Origin: Isotricha intestinalis
Lineage: Eukaryota; Ciliophora; Litostomatea; Vestibuliferida; Isotrichidae
Direction of reading: 5' to 3'
DNA length: 41,891 bases
NCBI GenBank assembly: GCA_023807065.1
Contig: JAJJLU010003650.1
Span: forward strand, 1 to 41,891
Part shown: piece by piece, positions 8,704-17,989 of the stretch
Layout of the letters: every line of letters starts with the position of its first letter
Numbering within the stretch: the stretch's first letter is position 1
Notes under the pieces: model-generated
Database searches by the model: none
What the model saw: the letters and a program-made list of their open reading frames with translations, nothing else
What the model was told of the DNA's origin: nothing
Translations under genes and position numbers: made by a program

Positions 8704-10356
8704 TCAAAGATTCATAGGTTGTCCATAAAAACTATATCTAATTCCACTATTATTATTCATTAAAGGAAAATTATTTTGGTATTGTTGAGGATAAATATTT
8801 CTTTGGGTATTAGGATATTGTTGAGGATAAACATTTCTTTGGGTATTAGGATATTGTTGATTAATATTAGAATATTGATTCATATTATTAGAATAATTAT
8901 TAATATTATTTGGATAATTATTCATACTATTATTAATAGAGTAATTACCAATATTACTATTATTATTATTATAGAAAGATTGTTGATTAGTTTGATAATA
9001 ATTATTATTATTTACTTGGTCAATAACTGTATTTGTTATTTGACCTCCTGAACTACTAAATGTACATGAAGGAATATCTTCTGTTGTAATAGTATTAATT
9101 GACCCTCCAGAAAATGTATATGTAGATGGAGGAACATATTGATTATTATTATTAAAAGTATATATACTATTATTATTTATTTGAGATATTGATTGATTAT
9201 ATGGATATTGATTTATTTGATTATTATTATTTCCTATAGTTATTATTCTTTGAGGTTGTAAAGTTTGAGATTTCTTAAAATCAGAATGATCATTCGGAGT
9301 AATGTAATTTTGATTACTCATATTTTGAATATAATTTGAATTTGAACAAGGATTTATATTTGAAAAGTTTGAAACGTTTGAATTATTATTTATATTTGAA
9401 GCAGAGTTTAAATCTATTGTTTGAGTATCTATTTTTGATTGAGTTGGAATTTGACTAAATTGATATTTATTTTGATTATTAATTGCTTCAGGTGCTGCAT
9501 TGTAATCTTCATTAATATCAATTTCTTTATTTTTTGGTTGAAGTGAATTTGATTTTTGTAATAAAAGAAAACTATTTTTTTCTTCATTAGGTTTTTCATA
9601 AAAATTACTTGTTGAATTTATTTCATTTAAAGTAGGAAAATTCCAAGATGATTCTTTATTTATCTCACTTTGATTATAATTTAAAGTTAAAGCTTTACTA
9701 TAATTTGGCAAATTAGTTTGATTTTGATTTTGATTATTATTTTGATTAAATGTTTTATCCATATTTTCGTTGGGGGTAAGAAAATTTGTTTGATTTTGAT
9801 TATTTTGATTAAATGTTTTATCCATATTTTCATTAAAAATAGGTAAATTTGTTTGATTTTGATTTTGATTTTGATTATTTTGATCAAATCTGTTGTCCAT
9901 ATTTTCATTAAAATTAGGTAAATTTGTTTGAATTTGATTATTATTTTGATTTAATGCTGAAATGTCATTTTGACTAAAATTAGGTAAATTTGTAATAGTT
10001 TGATTTTGAGAAATATTATTAAAGGGGGAATTATTGTTATAATTAGGAGTTAAATTTAAACTTTTATTTTCTTTAACATCAGTTTGATGAGGAATAACAT
10101 TAAAATTAGATGAGGGAATATCACTTTGGCTTAATTTATTATTAAGAGGATTATTCATTTCTTTTACAGAATTATTATTTGAATTTTGAAAATGAGCAGT
10201 TAATTTTGATTCACTTATTTCATTTATTTGATTAAAATCTAATGGAAATGAATCATTTTTTCCTTTATTTAAGTTTATTTCATTTGCTTCATTTCTGTCG
10301 TTTCCGTCAGGTGAAGCAATATTATTATAAATAGTTTGAGAACCATTGTTTTCCAT
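8704..10356 (-). CDS. Asn/Gln-rich low-complexity protein
   Basis: The 550-residue frame ends in TGA. It is dominated by Asn, Gln, Ser and Thr, like yeast or Dictyostelium prion-like proteins. Imperfect repeats are visible. One unit of about 20 residues, built on NLPNFNENMDKTFNQNN, occurs at least four times near residues 145-220. A tandem repeat near the C-terminus reads YPNTQRNVYPQQ then YPNTQRNIYPQQ. Two Gly-containing segments (STYTFSGGSINTITTED and SCTFSSSGGQITNTV) stand out as possibly folded or amyloid-like strands around residues 413-445. No enzymatic domain is visible. A condensate-forming, RNA-associated or adhesive role would be guesswork. The frame is long and the termini are clean, so it is a real gene. 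Confidence 0.7.
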   Translation of the reverse strand: MENNGSQTIYNNIASPDGNDRNEANEINLNKGKNDSFPLDFNQINEISESKLTAHFQNSNNNSVKEMNNPLNNKLSQSDIPSSNFNVIPHQTDVKENKSLNLTPNYNNNSPFNNISQNQTITNLPNFSQNDISALNQNNNQIQTNLPNFNENMDNRFDQNNQNQNQNQTNLPIFNENMDKTFNQNNQNQTNFLTPNENMDKTFNQNNNQNQNQTNLPNYSKALTLNYNQSEINKESSWNFPTLNEINSTSNFYEKPNEEKNSFLLLQKSNSLQPKNKEIDINEDYNAAPEAINNQNKYQFSQIPTQSKIDTQTIDLNSASNINNNSNVSNFSNINPCSNSNYIQNMSNQNYITPNDHSDFKKSQTLQPQRIITIGNNNNQINQYPYNQSISQINNNSIYTFNNNNQYVPPSTYTFSGGSINTITTEDIPSCTFSSSGGQITNTVIDQVNNNNYYQTNQQSFYNNNNSNIGNYSINNSMNNYPNNINNYSNNMNQYSNINQQYPNTQRNVYPQQYPNTQRNIYPQQYQNNFPLMNNNSGIRYSFYGQPMNL

Positions 10357-10460
10357 TTTTTTTATTTATTTATTTATATATATATCTTAAATATTATTTA
10401 AAATAATTATTTATTAACTTTTTTTATTATTTTTATTCTTTATTATTAATTTTCTTGTTT

Positions 10461-12422
10461 TTATTTCTTTTTTGTTTTTGAATTTTTTAATATTTGAAAA
10501 TTCCTTTTTATATGAAATATATTTTCAAACATTTTTATACTTTTATTCAATTTATTTTTAGTTGTTTTCGGACTAGAAATAAATTTAGAGAAATTTTTCT
10601 TTTTACAGTATTCATTTAAATCACCAAAAAAATTATAATTTCCTAATTTATATTCATTAGGATCAGTTTCATTATACATAGCAAGCATATCAATAGAATC
10701 TTTTTCTTTAGAAGAATTAATAAAATTATTATTTTTGATAAAAACAACAATACAACTTAAATTATCGGTGCAATTTCTTTTCAAAGCATTTTTGATAATT
10801 AAATCAGGAGCTTTATAATAATCATTTTTATTATCTTTAATATCACTGATTAAATTTATAATTTCACTGTTTTTCATAACATTAAAAATTCCATGAGAAC
10901 AAATAATAATAAAATTGCAATCAGAATTTATTTTATAAGTTATAATTTCAGGTTGTGAAATAATAGAATTAGGTAAACCACCATAAGATAAAATTTTAGA
11001 AGAAAAATCTCCTATGCTTCTTGTAATAGATAATCCTCCAGGTTTAATTCTATATGGACCTAATAAAAATATATTATTATTATTTTTATTATCATTTTGA
11101 ATGTATTTATTTAATGGTATTTTCTCTTGATAAATTTGACTACCATTATTTTCAATTCTTTTTTTTTCTTTTTCATTTTTTAAATTATGATCATTAGTTA
11201 AAATTCTATATTTTTTCCCATTATTATTACAAATCATTAATCTACTATTACCACAATTTGCAATATAACATATTTCATCAATAATTAAACATACTAAAGC
11301 ACAAGATCCAGATTCACTTTTATCATAAGACAAATAAAATTCTTCTTCAGCTTTATCAAAACTATATTCTAAAGCTTTAATTGGATTTGATGGAAAAAAT
11401 TCATTATTTAATATTAAATGATGTAAATTATTCTTTAAAAATTCTGAACATGTTTTTCCACAATGACCATCAAATATTGCGAAATATGATAATGATTTAG
11501 GCCAATAATTATCTAGGAAATTTTCTGGTTTTTGAATATTAATTAATGAAATTATATTATCTTCATTTATTTCTTTATATAATCCTTTATATGAATTCAT
11601 ACTATATGATTCGATTATACTTTTTAAATTATCATTTTTTTCTGTTTTTAATTCAGGATAATTTAAATATGAAGTATTTAATTCTTTTAATTTTAATAAT
11701 TTATTATTTCCTTTTTTATTTTCTATTAAATATTCTATTTCTATTAATATTTCATTATTTGATAAATTATTATTTGATTCTAATTTTAATTCATTTACTA
11801 TATTTTTAATATTATTTGAGGTATTTGCAGTTGTGGCATTTTTAATACTTAAATTGGTATCATCACTTAAATAAACAAATGATTTATTATTTCCTTTTTT
11901 ATTTCTATTTACATTTCTTAAACTTGAATAATATTCTGTTATTCTTATTGTATTATGGTTTTCTTTTATATTTAATATATTTTCTTTTTTATCTTTTTGA
12001 TTTATATTTTTATAATTCAATGAATTATTTGTACTAAAAAATAAAGGTGATTTATTTAGTTTCAATTTTTTGTTTTTCCTCATTATTGGAATATTTGATA
12101 TTAAATTTGATGAATTTGCACTTTTATTTGGATGATTTTTCTGATTTTTTATTACTTGATTATATTTTTTTAAAAAGTAATTATTTGATTGAGAATTTAA
12201 ATTATGTTCATCAATAAAATTTTTAAAATTCTGTTGATATTTATTCATAGGAGATAATAAATTTATATTACTTGTACTATTCTTTCGAGAATTATTTATT
12301 ATATTTTTTTGTTTTGATGTATTATTATTAGGATTTTTATTTTTAGGATTATTAAATTTGTATAATTCATTTTCACTTCTTTGAGAAAATTTAAAAGTAT
12401 TTGAAAAATTTGTTTTTTCCAT
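10461..12422 (-). CDS. PP2C-family protein with lost metal-binding residues
   Basis: This 653-residue protein has about 230 residues of Asn/Lys-rich N-terminal extension, then a PP2C (PPM) domain from about 240 to 565. Family motifs appear in order: FAIFDGHCG (D318), IANCGNSR, LTNDHNLKNEKEKKRI, LSITRSIGDF, IICSHGIFNVM and CTDNLSCIVVF (D553). PP2C enzymes remove phosphate from Ser/Thr using Mg/Mn held by conserved aspartates. Here the Asp of the usual SDGxWD motif is His (H510), its partner Asp is Asn (N514), and the GDSR Asp is Asn (N392). These correspond to D239, D243 and D146 of human PPM1A. Only two core aspartates remain, so catalysis is probably weak or absent. A basic tail follows. It ends in TAA. 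Confidence 0.85.
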   Translation of the reverse strand: MEKTNFSNTFKFSQRSENELYKFNNPKNKNPNNNTSKQKNIINNSRKNSTSNINLLSPMNKYQQNFKNFIDEHNLNSQSNNYFLKKYNQVIKNQKNHPNKSANSSNLISNIPIMRKNKKLKLNKSPLFFSTNNSLNYKNINQKDKKENILNIKENHNTIRITEYYSSLRNVNRNKKGNNKSFVYLSDDTNLSIKNATTANTSNNIKNIVNELKLESNNNLSNNEILIEIEYLIENKKGNNKLLKLKELNTSYLNYPELKTEKNDNLKSIIESYSMNSYKGLYKEINEDNIISLINIQKPENFLDNYWPKSLSYFAIFDGHCGKTCSEFLKNNLHHLILNNEFFPSNPIKALEYSFDKAEEEFYLSYDKSESGSCALVCLIIDEICYIANCGNSRLMICNNNGKKYRILTNDHNLKNEKEKKRIENNGSQIYQEKIPLNKYIQNDNKNNNNIFLLGPYRIKPGGLSITRSIGDFSSKILSYGGLPNSIISQPEIITYKINSDCNFIIICSHGIFNVMKNSEIINLISDIKDNKNDYYKAPDLIIKNALKRNCTDNLSCIVVFIKNNNFINSSKEKDSIDMLAMYNETDPNEYKLGNYNFFGDLNEYCKKKNFSKFISSPKTTKNKLNKSIKMFENIFHIKRNFQILKNSKTKKK

Positions 12423-12828
12423 TTTAAATTCAATTTATTATATATAATTAATCATTTAAAAAATCAAAGGAATATTCTTTTAATAAATTTCATTGTATTC
12501 TTTAAAAAAACTTATTTATTTATCTTCAATAAAATATTTATTATATTTTTTATTAATAAACAAATTATTTTTTATAATTTTTATTTTAAATTAAAAAATT
12601 GAAAAAAAAGATTTGAAATTTTATTCATAAAATCATAAATAATAAAAAAATATCAACCTAATTATAATAATATAATATCATTGGTTGATAAAAAATATAT
12701 CTAAAAAATTAGATTAATTTAAATTTATTATTGTTTTAATTGGAATAATAGTTATTAAAATATTTATTATTTTAATTATTTTTTCTCTTAATTTGTCTCT
12801 TAATAAATAATTATTAATTGGGATATTA
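12423..12828. other. AT-rich spacer
   Basis: This lies upstream of the PP2C-like gene and downstream of the next minus-strand gene. It is A/T-rich with T and A runs; no coding-like frame or repeat was noticed. Confidence 0.5.
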
Positions 12829-13497
12829 TTATAAATTATTTTTAAAAACACTTATTATATTTTCTTTATTTTCTTCTTTTATATTATATTTAATTTCTGA
12901 AAAACAAGGAAAATAAGAATTTATTTTTAAATTATTATTTAAATAATTAAATTGTTTTTCTTCTTCAAATGAAAAATTCGAAACTTCTTTTTTCATTTTA
13001 TTCTTATTTTTCCTATAATAATCTAATTTAATTCTTTCAGATTTTGGAATTTTCATTAAACTTGAATTAATAATAAATTTATTATAAGAATCTTTATTTT
13101 CTTCTTTTTTATTCATACTTATTGTTGTCTTAATTTTATTTTTTATTTTTTCTTTGTCAAAAAAGAAATTATTTATAATATTTGGAAATATTTTAAGACC
13201 AATATTATATTTTTTTTGAGACGAAATAATTTTAGATATATTTAATTTAGAAGATTGATATAAACTATTCGTTAATATTTCACTATTATTGTTATTATTA
13301 TTTAAAGAAGAATTCAGTGAAAAATTTTCATCTAAATAAAAATCTGAAATATTATCTTCTAAATATAAACTTTTACCCATAATATGTTTATAATATTTAT
13401 ATTCTTGTTTTTGAGAGTAAGGACAATTTGAATTTTTAAAAACATTCTCTTGAATTTCATTAAAAATTGGAAATTCTTTACTTAATGAATTGTTCAT
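12829..13497 (-). CDS. Protein of unknown function, Asn/Lys/Ser-rich
   Basis: A 222-codon frame has a clean ATG (with AAAAA upstream) and a TAA stop. The N-terminal part (SKEFPIFNEIQENVFK, then CPYSQKQEYKYYKHIMGK) looks structured. The middle has an Asn stretch, then basic and mixed-charge sequence (KEEVSNFSFEEEKQFNYL type). There is no signal peptide, membrane segment or recognised domain. It lies between two minus-strand genes with ordinary spacing. It could be a lineage-specific regulatory or cytoskeletal protein, but the sequence does not decide this. Confidence 0.55.
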   Translation of the reverse strand: MNNSLSKEFPIFNEIQENVFKNSNCPYSQKQEYKYYKHIMGKSLYLEDNISDFYLDENFSLNSSLNNNNNNSEILTNSLYQSSKLNISKIISSQKKYNIGLKIFPNIINNFFFDKEKIKNKIKTTISMNKKEENKDSYNKFIINSSLMKIPKSERIKLDYYRKNKNKMKKEVSNFSFEEEKQFNYLNNNLKINSYFPCFSEIKYNIKEENKENIISVFKNNL

Positions 13498-13647
13498 TTT
13501 TTTAAATTCAAAATTTTAATCATTTATATAATAAATAAAAAATATTATTATTAAATTAATTATGTTAGTATTTATATTATTTTAAAGAAATTTTTAAGTT
13601 TTTATATTTAAAAAATTAAATTAAAATTGATTTATTTAAAATCTTAT

Positions 13648-14076
13648 TTATGCAGAATATGTTGTAAAATCATATAAATCTTTAATATTACCTTCATTTT
13701 TTTTAAATATTTCTTTTAATCTAAACATTAAATATACTTTATAAAGACATTCTAATAAACCAAACCAATAAATCAAATTATGCATAAATGAAAGAGATTT
13801 CCAAAATTTATTAGAATTATTTCCATGAGTCCAAACAAATAACATTATTAATAACCATAAAATATCAAAAAAACATAATAAAGCATAAAGATGAATTATA
13901 ATTTTTAATATTAATTTTTTGAATTTATCATAATAATATATTGTTATTATTAATATTGCTATTGATCCTATTAAATTATAATCTGTTCTTGATAAAGATG
14001 AAAATATTGATAATACTATTAATATCCAAGCTCCTAATTTTATTTTTTGTTTTTCATTTTTTTCATTTTCTTCCAT
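13648..14076 (-). CDS. Small four-helix membrane protein (possibly AGTRAP-like)
   Basis: The 142-residue protein begins with a charged cytosolic segment (MEENEKNEKQKIKLGAW). Four hydrophobic helices follow at about residues 17-30, 35-48, 56-82 and 93-116, then a charged tail ending FTTYSA. The arrangement, with an Asp inside the third helix (FFDILWLLIM) and an amphipathic last helix (LLECLYKVYLMFRLKE), resembles type-1 angiotensin II receptor-associated protein (ATRAP/AGTRAP) homologues found across eukaryotes. The match is by pattern only and I hold it loosely. Other small endomembrane proteins have similar topology. It shares an upstream region of under 200 bases with the divergent FCP1-type gene. 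Confidence 0.6.
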   Translation of the reverse strand: MEENEKNEKQKIKLGAWILIVLSIFSSLSRTDYNLIGSIAILIITIYYYDKFKKLILKIIIHLYALLCFFDILWLLIMLFVWTHGNNSNKFWKSLSFMHNLIYWFGLLECLYKVYLMFRLKEIFKKNEGNIKDLYDFTTYSA

Positions 14077-14264
14077 AATTAATTTAAATTAAAAAAAATA
14101 AATTTTATCATTAACATTTGAATAAATTCATATTTTAAATTAATAAATTAAAAATAAGAAAAAAATATTCACTTTTTAAAACTTGATTGATTTACACTGA
14201 ATAATATACAACAAATTTTAAAAAAATAATAATAAATCCTTATAAATATCTTTTTGAAAAAAGG

Positions 14265-16541
14265 ATGATAAAAATGTCTCAAAGTAAATTAAAAGTATAT
14301 ATAATAAGAAAATATAAAATTTCCTCTGAAAAACCAGAATATGAAATATCAATAAATTTTCCAGAAGATTCAACATATGAAGAATTAAAAAAAGAAATAG
14401 AAAAAAAATATCCCACAATATTTAAAAAAGAATTTATATTATCAGTAAACGGATATAATCCAAATTTATCTTCTAAAATAGATAAAAATATTTCATTGAT
14501 AAAAATATTTGAGCAAAACAAAGAAGAAATAATTGATATAAATCACAATGAAAATTTAACAGATGATGAAGATATATCAAATGAAGAAGAAGAAGAAGAA
14601 TGTTCCTGTGATGTTTATGGTCAAACTTTAGATAGTTTATTAAATAACAAAAAACAAAATTTAGGAAAAAAAAGAGATAGAGAAAATAATAATAATAATG
14701 ATTTTATTAATGTTATTGAATTTAATAATAATTATGAAGTTATTTCTGATTTTGCTCCCACAAAAAAAGAATTATATGATATTTTTTTCACGAACAAAAA
14801 TTCTCCTATTCAATATAAAAATAATAAATTAATAAAAAAAATTTTTGACCCTGAAAAATTTATAAAAAAGAATAATATTAATAAAAAATTTTTAAATATT
14901 GAAGAATTAACTTTATGTTCAATTGAAAGTACTTTAAGTTCAAATAAAAAAAATGACTATGAAATAAAAGAAGAAAAAAATAATAAAAATGATATATTAG
15001 AAGATTTAAAAATAAAAACAGAAAAAATTAATAAAGAAACATATGAGGATAATTTAAGAACAAAAGATAAAGAAACAATAAAATTTGAAGAAATAAAAAA
15101 AGAAAAGGCAATAAATAATATTAAAGAAGAAAAAGATTATTATATTAAGAAAGAAAGAGAATATGACAATATAAAAAATGAATCTTTAAATAAAATAAAA
15201 AATGATGAAATTGAAATTATTGAAATAAAAGAAGAATTAAATGAAAAAAAGGAAGAAGAAAAATTAAAAGAAAAAAAAACAAAAGAACTAAATTTAAAAA
15301 GGAAAAAAGAGGAAGAAATAAAAAAAGAAAAATTTTGTCATATTATTGATATAAACACAATAAACATCAAAAAAATATTAGAAGAATATTTTAATTGTGA
15401 AAAAATACCATCATTTGAATTAAGAATTAAATATTCAAAAATAATAAATTTTTTAAGAAATAATTACAAACCAGAAAAATATGAAAAAAGATTAAATTTT
15501 ATATTTGATTTAGATAATACTTTAATTCATGGTTATCCATCAAAAATGAAAAAAAACAATCCTTTACAATTAGATTATCATTATAAATATGAAGAATTTA
15601 CATTTGGAATAAATCAAATAGATTTTTATTTCCATATAAGAAAAGGAATAGAAAAATTATTTGAAGAAATAAAAGAAATTGGATATTTTTATATATATAC
15701 TTTAGCAGTTTATAATTATGCTTTAATAGTAAAAACAAAAATAGAACAATTATGTAAAATTACTTTTGAAAAAATGATAACAAATGAAGGAAATAACAGA
15801 AAAAAAAATATTGAGAAATTATTTATTAAAGAAGAAGAAAAAGATAAAACTTTAATATTAGATGATCAAATAATAGTTTGGGAAGGACCAACAAAACATT
15901 ATAATGTAATTCCTTCAATGATATATGTAAACACAAAAATAAATAGATTTATTACTGAATCATATGAAAATAAAATAATAGAAAATGAATATAAAGATTA
16001 TGAAAAAGGTTATTATAATTATATTGATATTGATGACGATTGGTTAAATAATAAAATAAGAAGTATTCCAATTCCCTTTTTTAATAAAAGAAATAATCAA
16101 TTTTATCATATTGAAAATGAACAAAATAAAAAAAATCAATTAGAATATATTGGTAAAATATATAAAACTGTTTATAATATTCTTGATTTTATTAATTTAA
16201 AAACTATGATTTGTGTAAAAATGATTAAAATGATTATTTTTGCAGGAATGATTTTTAATATTGATTTTTATGTTCAAAATCAAGAACATTATGATATTTT
16301 ATTTCAATTAATTACTGTTTGTGGAGGTGAAATTGATAATCATAAAGACACTTATTTAAAATATTATGATGAATATATTTTTGTTTGTGACGGAAACTTG
16401 AACTCTAATCAATTAAGAAATGACATTGAAAAAATAAAAAAAAAATATCATAATTTCTTCCTTGTTAATGAATCTTATATTTTTGATTGTAATTATTGTA
16501 TTACTAAATTTTCTCCTCAAGAATATGAAATTAGCATATAA
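14265..16541 (+). CDS. FCP1-type CTD phosphatase with UBL-like N-terminus and BRCT domain
   Basis: The 758-residue protein has three parts. Residues about 7-90 look like a ubiquitin-like fold (LKVYIIRKYK, YEELKKEIEKKYPT, then LIKIF). A long Lys/Glu-rich linker follows. The FCPH/HAD phosphatase domain at about 405-590 has the catalytic DxDxT motif as FDLDNTLIHGY (D415, D417), the motif IYTLAVYNYA and LILDDQIIVWEGP (D533, D534). A BRCT domain occupies about 645-752, with the core LITVCGGEID and a final aromatic position near YIFDC. FCP1 removes phosphates from the RNA polymerase II C-terminal repeat so that polymerase can recycle, and has phosphatase followed by BRCT. The N-terminal UBL is more like UBLCP1. 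An alternative start is the Met at 14274, in better context. Confidence 0.85.
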   Translation: MIKMSQSKLKVYIIRKYKISSEKPEYEISINFPEDSTYEELKKEIEKKYPTIFKKEFILSVNGYNPNLSSKIDKNISLIKIFEQNKEEIIDINHNENLTDDEDISNEEEEEECSCDVYGQTLDSLLNNKKQNLGKKRDRENNNNNDFINVIEFNNNYEVISDFAPTKKELYDIFFTNKNSPIQYKNNKLIKKIFDPEKFIKKNNINKKFLNIEELTLCSIESTLSSNKKNDYEIKEEKNNKNDILEDLKIKTEKINKETYEDNLRTKDKETIKFEEIKKEKAINNIKEEKDYYIKKEREYDNIKNESLNKIKNDEIEIIEIKEELNEKKEEEKLKEKKTKELNLKRKKEEEIKKEKFCHIIDINTINIKKILEEYFNCEKIPSFELRIKYSKIINFLRNNYKPEKYEKRLNFIFDLDNTLIHGYPSKMKKNNPLQLDYHYKYEEFTFGINQIDFYFHIRKGIEKLFEEIKEIGYFYIYTLAVYNYALIVKTKIEQLCKITFEKMITNEGNNRKKNIEKLFIKEEEKDKTLILDDQIIVWEGPTKHYNVIPSMIYVNTKINRFITESYENKIIENEYKDYEKGYYNYIDIDDDWLNNKIRSIPIPFFNKRNNQFYHIENEQNKKNQLEYIGKIYKTVYNILDFINLKTMICVKMIKMIIFAGMIFNIDFYVQNQEHYDILFQLITVCGGEIDNHKDTYLKYYDEYIFVCDGNLNSNQLRNDIEKIKKKYHNFFLVNESYIFDCNYCITKFSPQEYEISI

Positions 16542-16592
16542 TATAAAATAATTATATAATTATTCTTTAAACTACAATAAATAATTTTTTAA

Positions 16593-17800
16593 TTAAAAAA
16601 TAATATAAAAAATAAAACTTTAAAAGAAAAAAAAGAATATTTAAAAAAAAAATGTGAATAGAGATGAAATGAGATAAGTGAAAGAAAATTTTGAAGATCC
16701 TTCAAAAAATTTATCTTTGATATCTCGAATAATAGTATGATTTCTTCATTTTAATCAAAGAAACTTCATTACATAATAAATGAAACAATAAAGAAAAAAA
16801 CAATTTTTTCAAAAAATAAAAAAGAAAATAAAGAGGAAACAAAAGAAAATTTAACTTCTAAAGAAAAAATATCAGATAATAATAAAAGAGAAACACCATG
16901 AACAATAAAAAATCAATTTATAAAACAAGATAATTAACAACAAATAATAAAAATTATATTATTTCTTCATTAATTAATTATAACAAAAAACACATTTTAA
17001 TATAACACCATTGAGTAATATTATCTATTAAAATCAAAAGTCCAATTATATGATATTTTCAATAAATCAAAATTAAGAGAAAAAGAATTTTTAAATAAAG
17101 GAACAAATAAATTAATTACAGAAACAGTAAGAGAAAATACAAAAAAAAAATTATAAATATCAAGAAAAATTATGAAAATTATATGTAAATAAAAAAATAA
17201 AAACATTAAAACAGCAAAAAAATTAAGTAAATCATTAAAAAGAAAAGAAAAAGATTTATTATTTAATAAAATAGAAGAACAAGAAAAAAAAATCACATGA
17301 TAGAAATAATTATTGGATGTTTGATTTAAGAAGAAAAAAAAATTAGATAATATTAGAGTTAATTATATTAATGTTGGAACTAAAGAAAAAGAAATTTTGA
17401 AACCTGTTCCTGAATTTCCTTTTAAACCTTATGAAATTATTATAAATACTTAAAGTTAAGTTCAAAACAAATTTTCTAATTTTATTCATGAAGATGATTT
17501 CTGTAATGAAACTAAAAGTTTAAAATTTAAAATCCCTGTAATGAATTATATTAATCAAATAACTATTCAAGGAAAAAAGATAATGAAAGAAGAGTTTAAT
17601 AATTTAAATCAATATATCTTGATTGAAAAATTAAGATTGTTTATAGATTCCTTTAGAAGAAAAAAAATTGCATAAATGATTTAATTTGTAAACACAATTA
17701 TGAAAAACCTAATTTACAATTTTGTAAATGTAGTTTAAATAGTATTAAAACAGTAAAAAAAAATAAATTTTCTTCATCAAGAATATATTATTATTAAAAA
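16593..17800 (+). pseudogene. Stop-riddled but indel-poor reading frame (relic or recoded gene)
   Basis: From 16593 to 17672 a single frame of 360 codons reads like protein but contains 17 stop codons: 10 TAA, 2 TAG and 5 TGA. Random sequence of this composition should have about twice as many, and stretches such as KPVPEFPFKPYEIII and FIHEDDFCNETKSLKF are plainly coding. The stops sit where Gln (TAA/TAG) or Trp (TGA) fit, for example CE-TAG-R-TGA-NEISERKF-TGA-RS near 16653-16697. CAA is also used about ten times, but TGG never. A single-base shift near 17660-17672 leads into a Cys-rich end (CINDLICKHNYEK, then FCKCSLN) that stops by about 17797. No family was recognised. It is most simply a pseudogene; recoding is discussed in the findings. 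Confidence 0.6.
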
Positions 17801-17989
17801 GTTAACAAAAATATGATATGTTCTTTATCATAAATGAATAAATTCATTTCATTTATTATTAATATATAAATATTAAACATAAATTTTATATTTTTTCTTC
17901 ATTATAATTAAATGACCTTTGAAAAAAATTTTTCAAAAAAGGAATGAATAAAACAATAAAATAAAAGTCAATTAAAATATAATTAAAAA

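Noticed and set aside
8776..9051. Plus-strand hydrophobic frame
   Set aside because: Antisense shadow of the Asn/Gln-rich protein; Ile-rich repeats come from reversed Asn codons.
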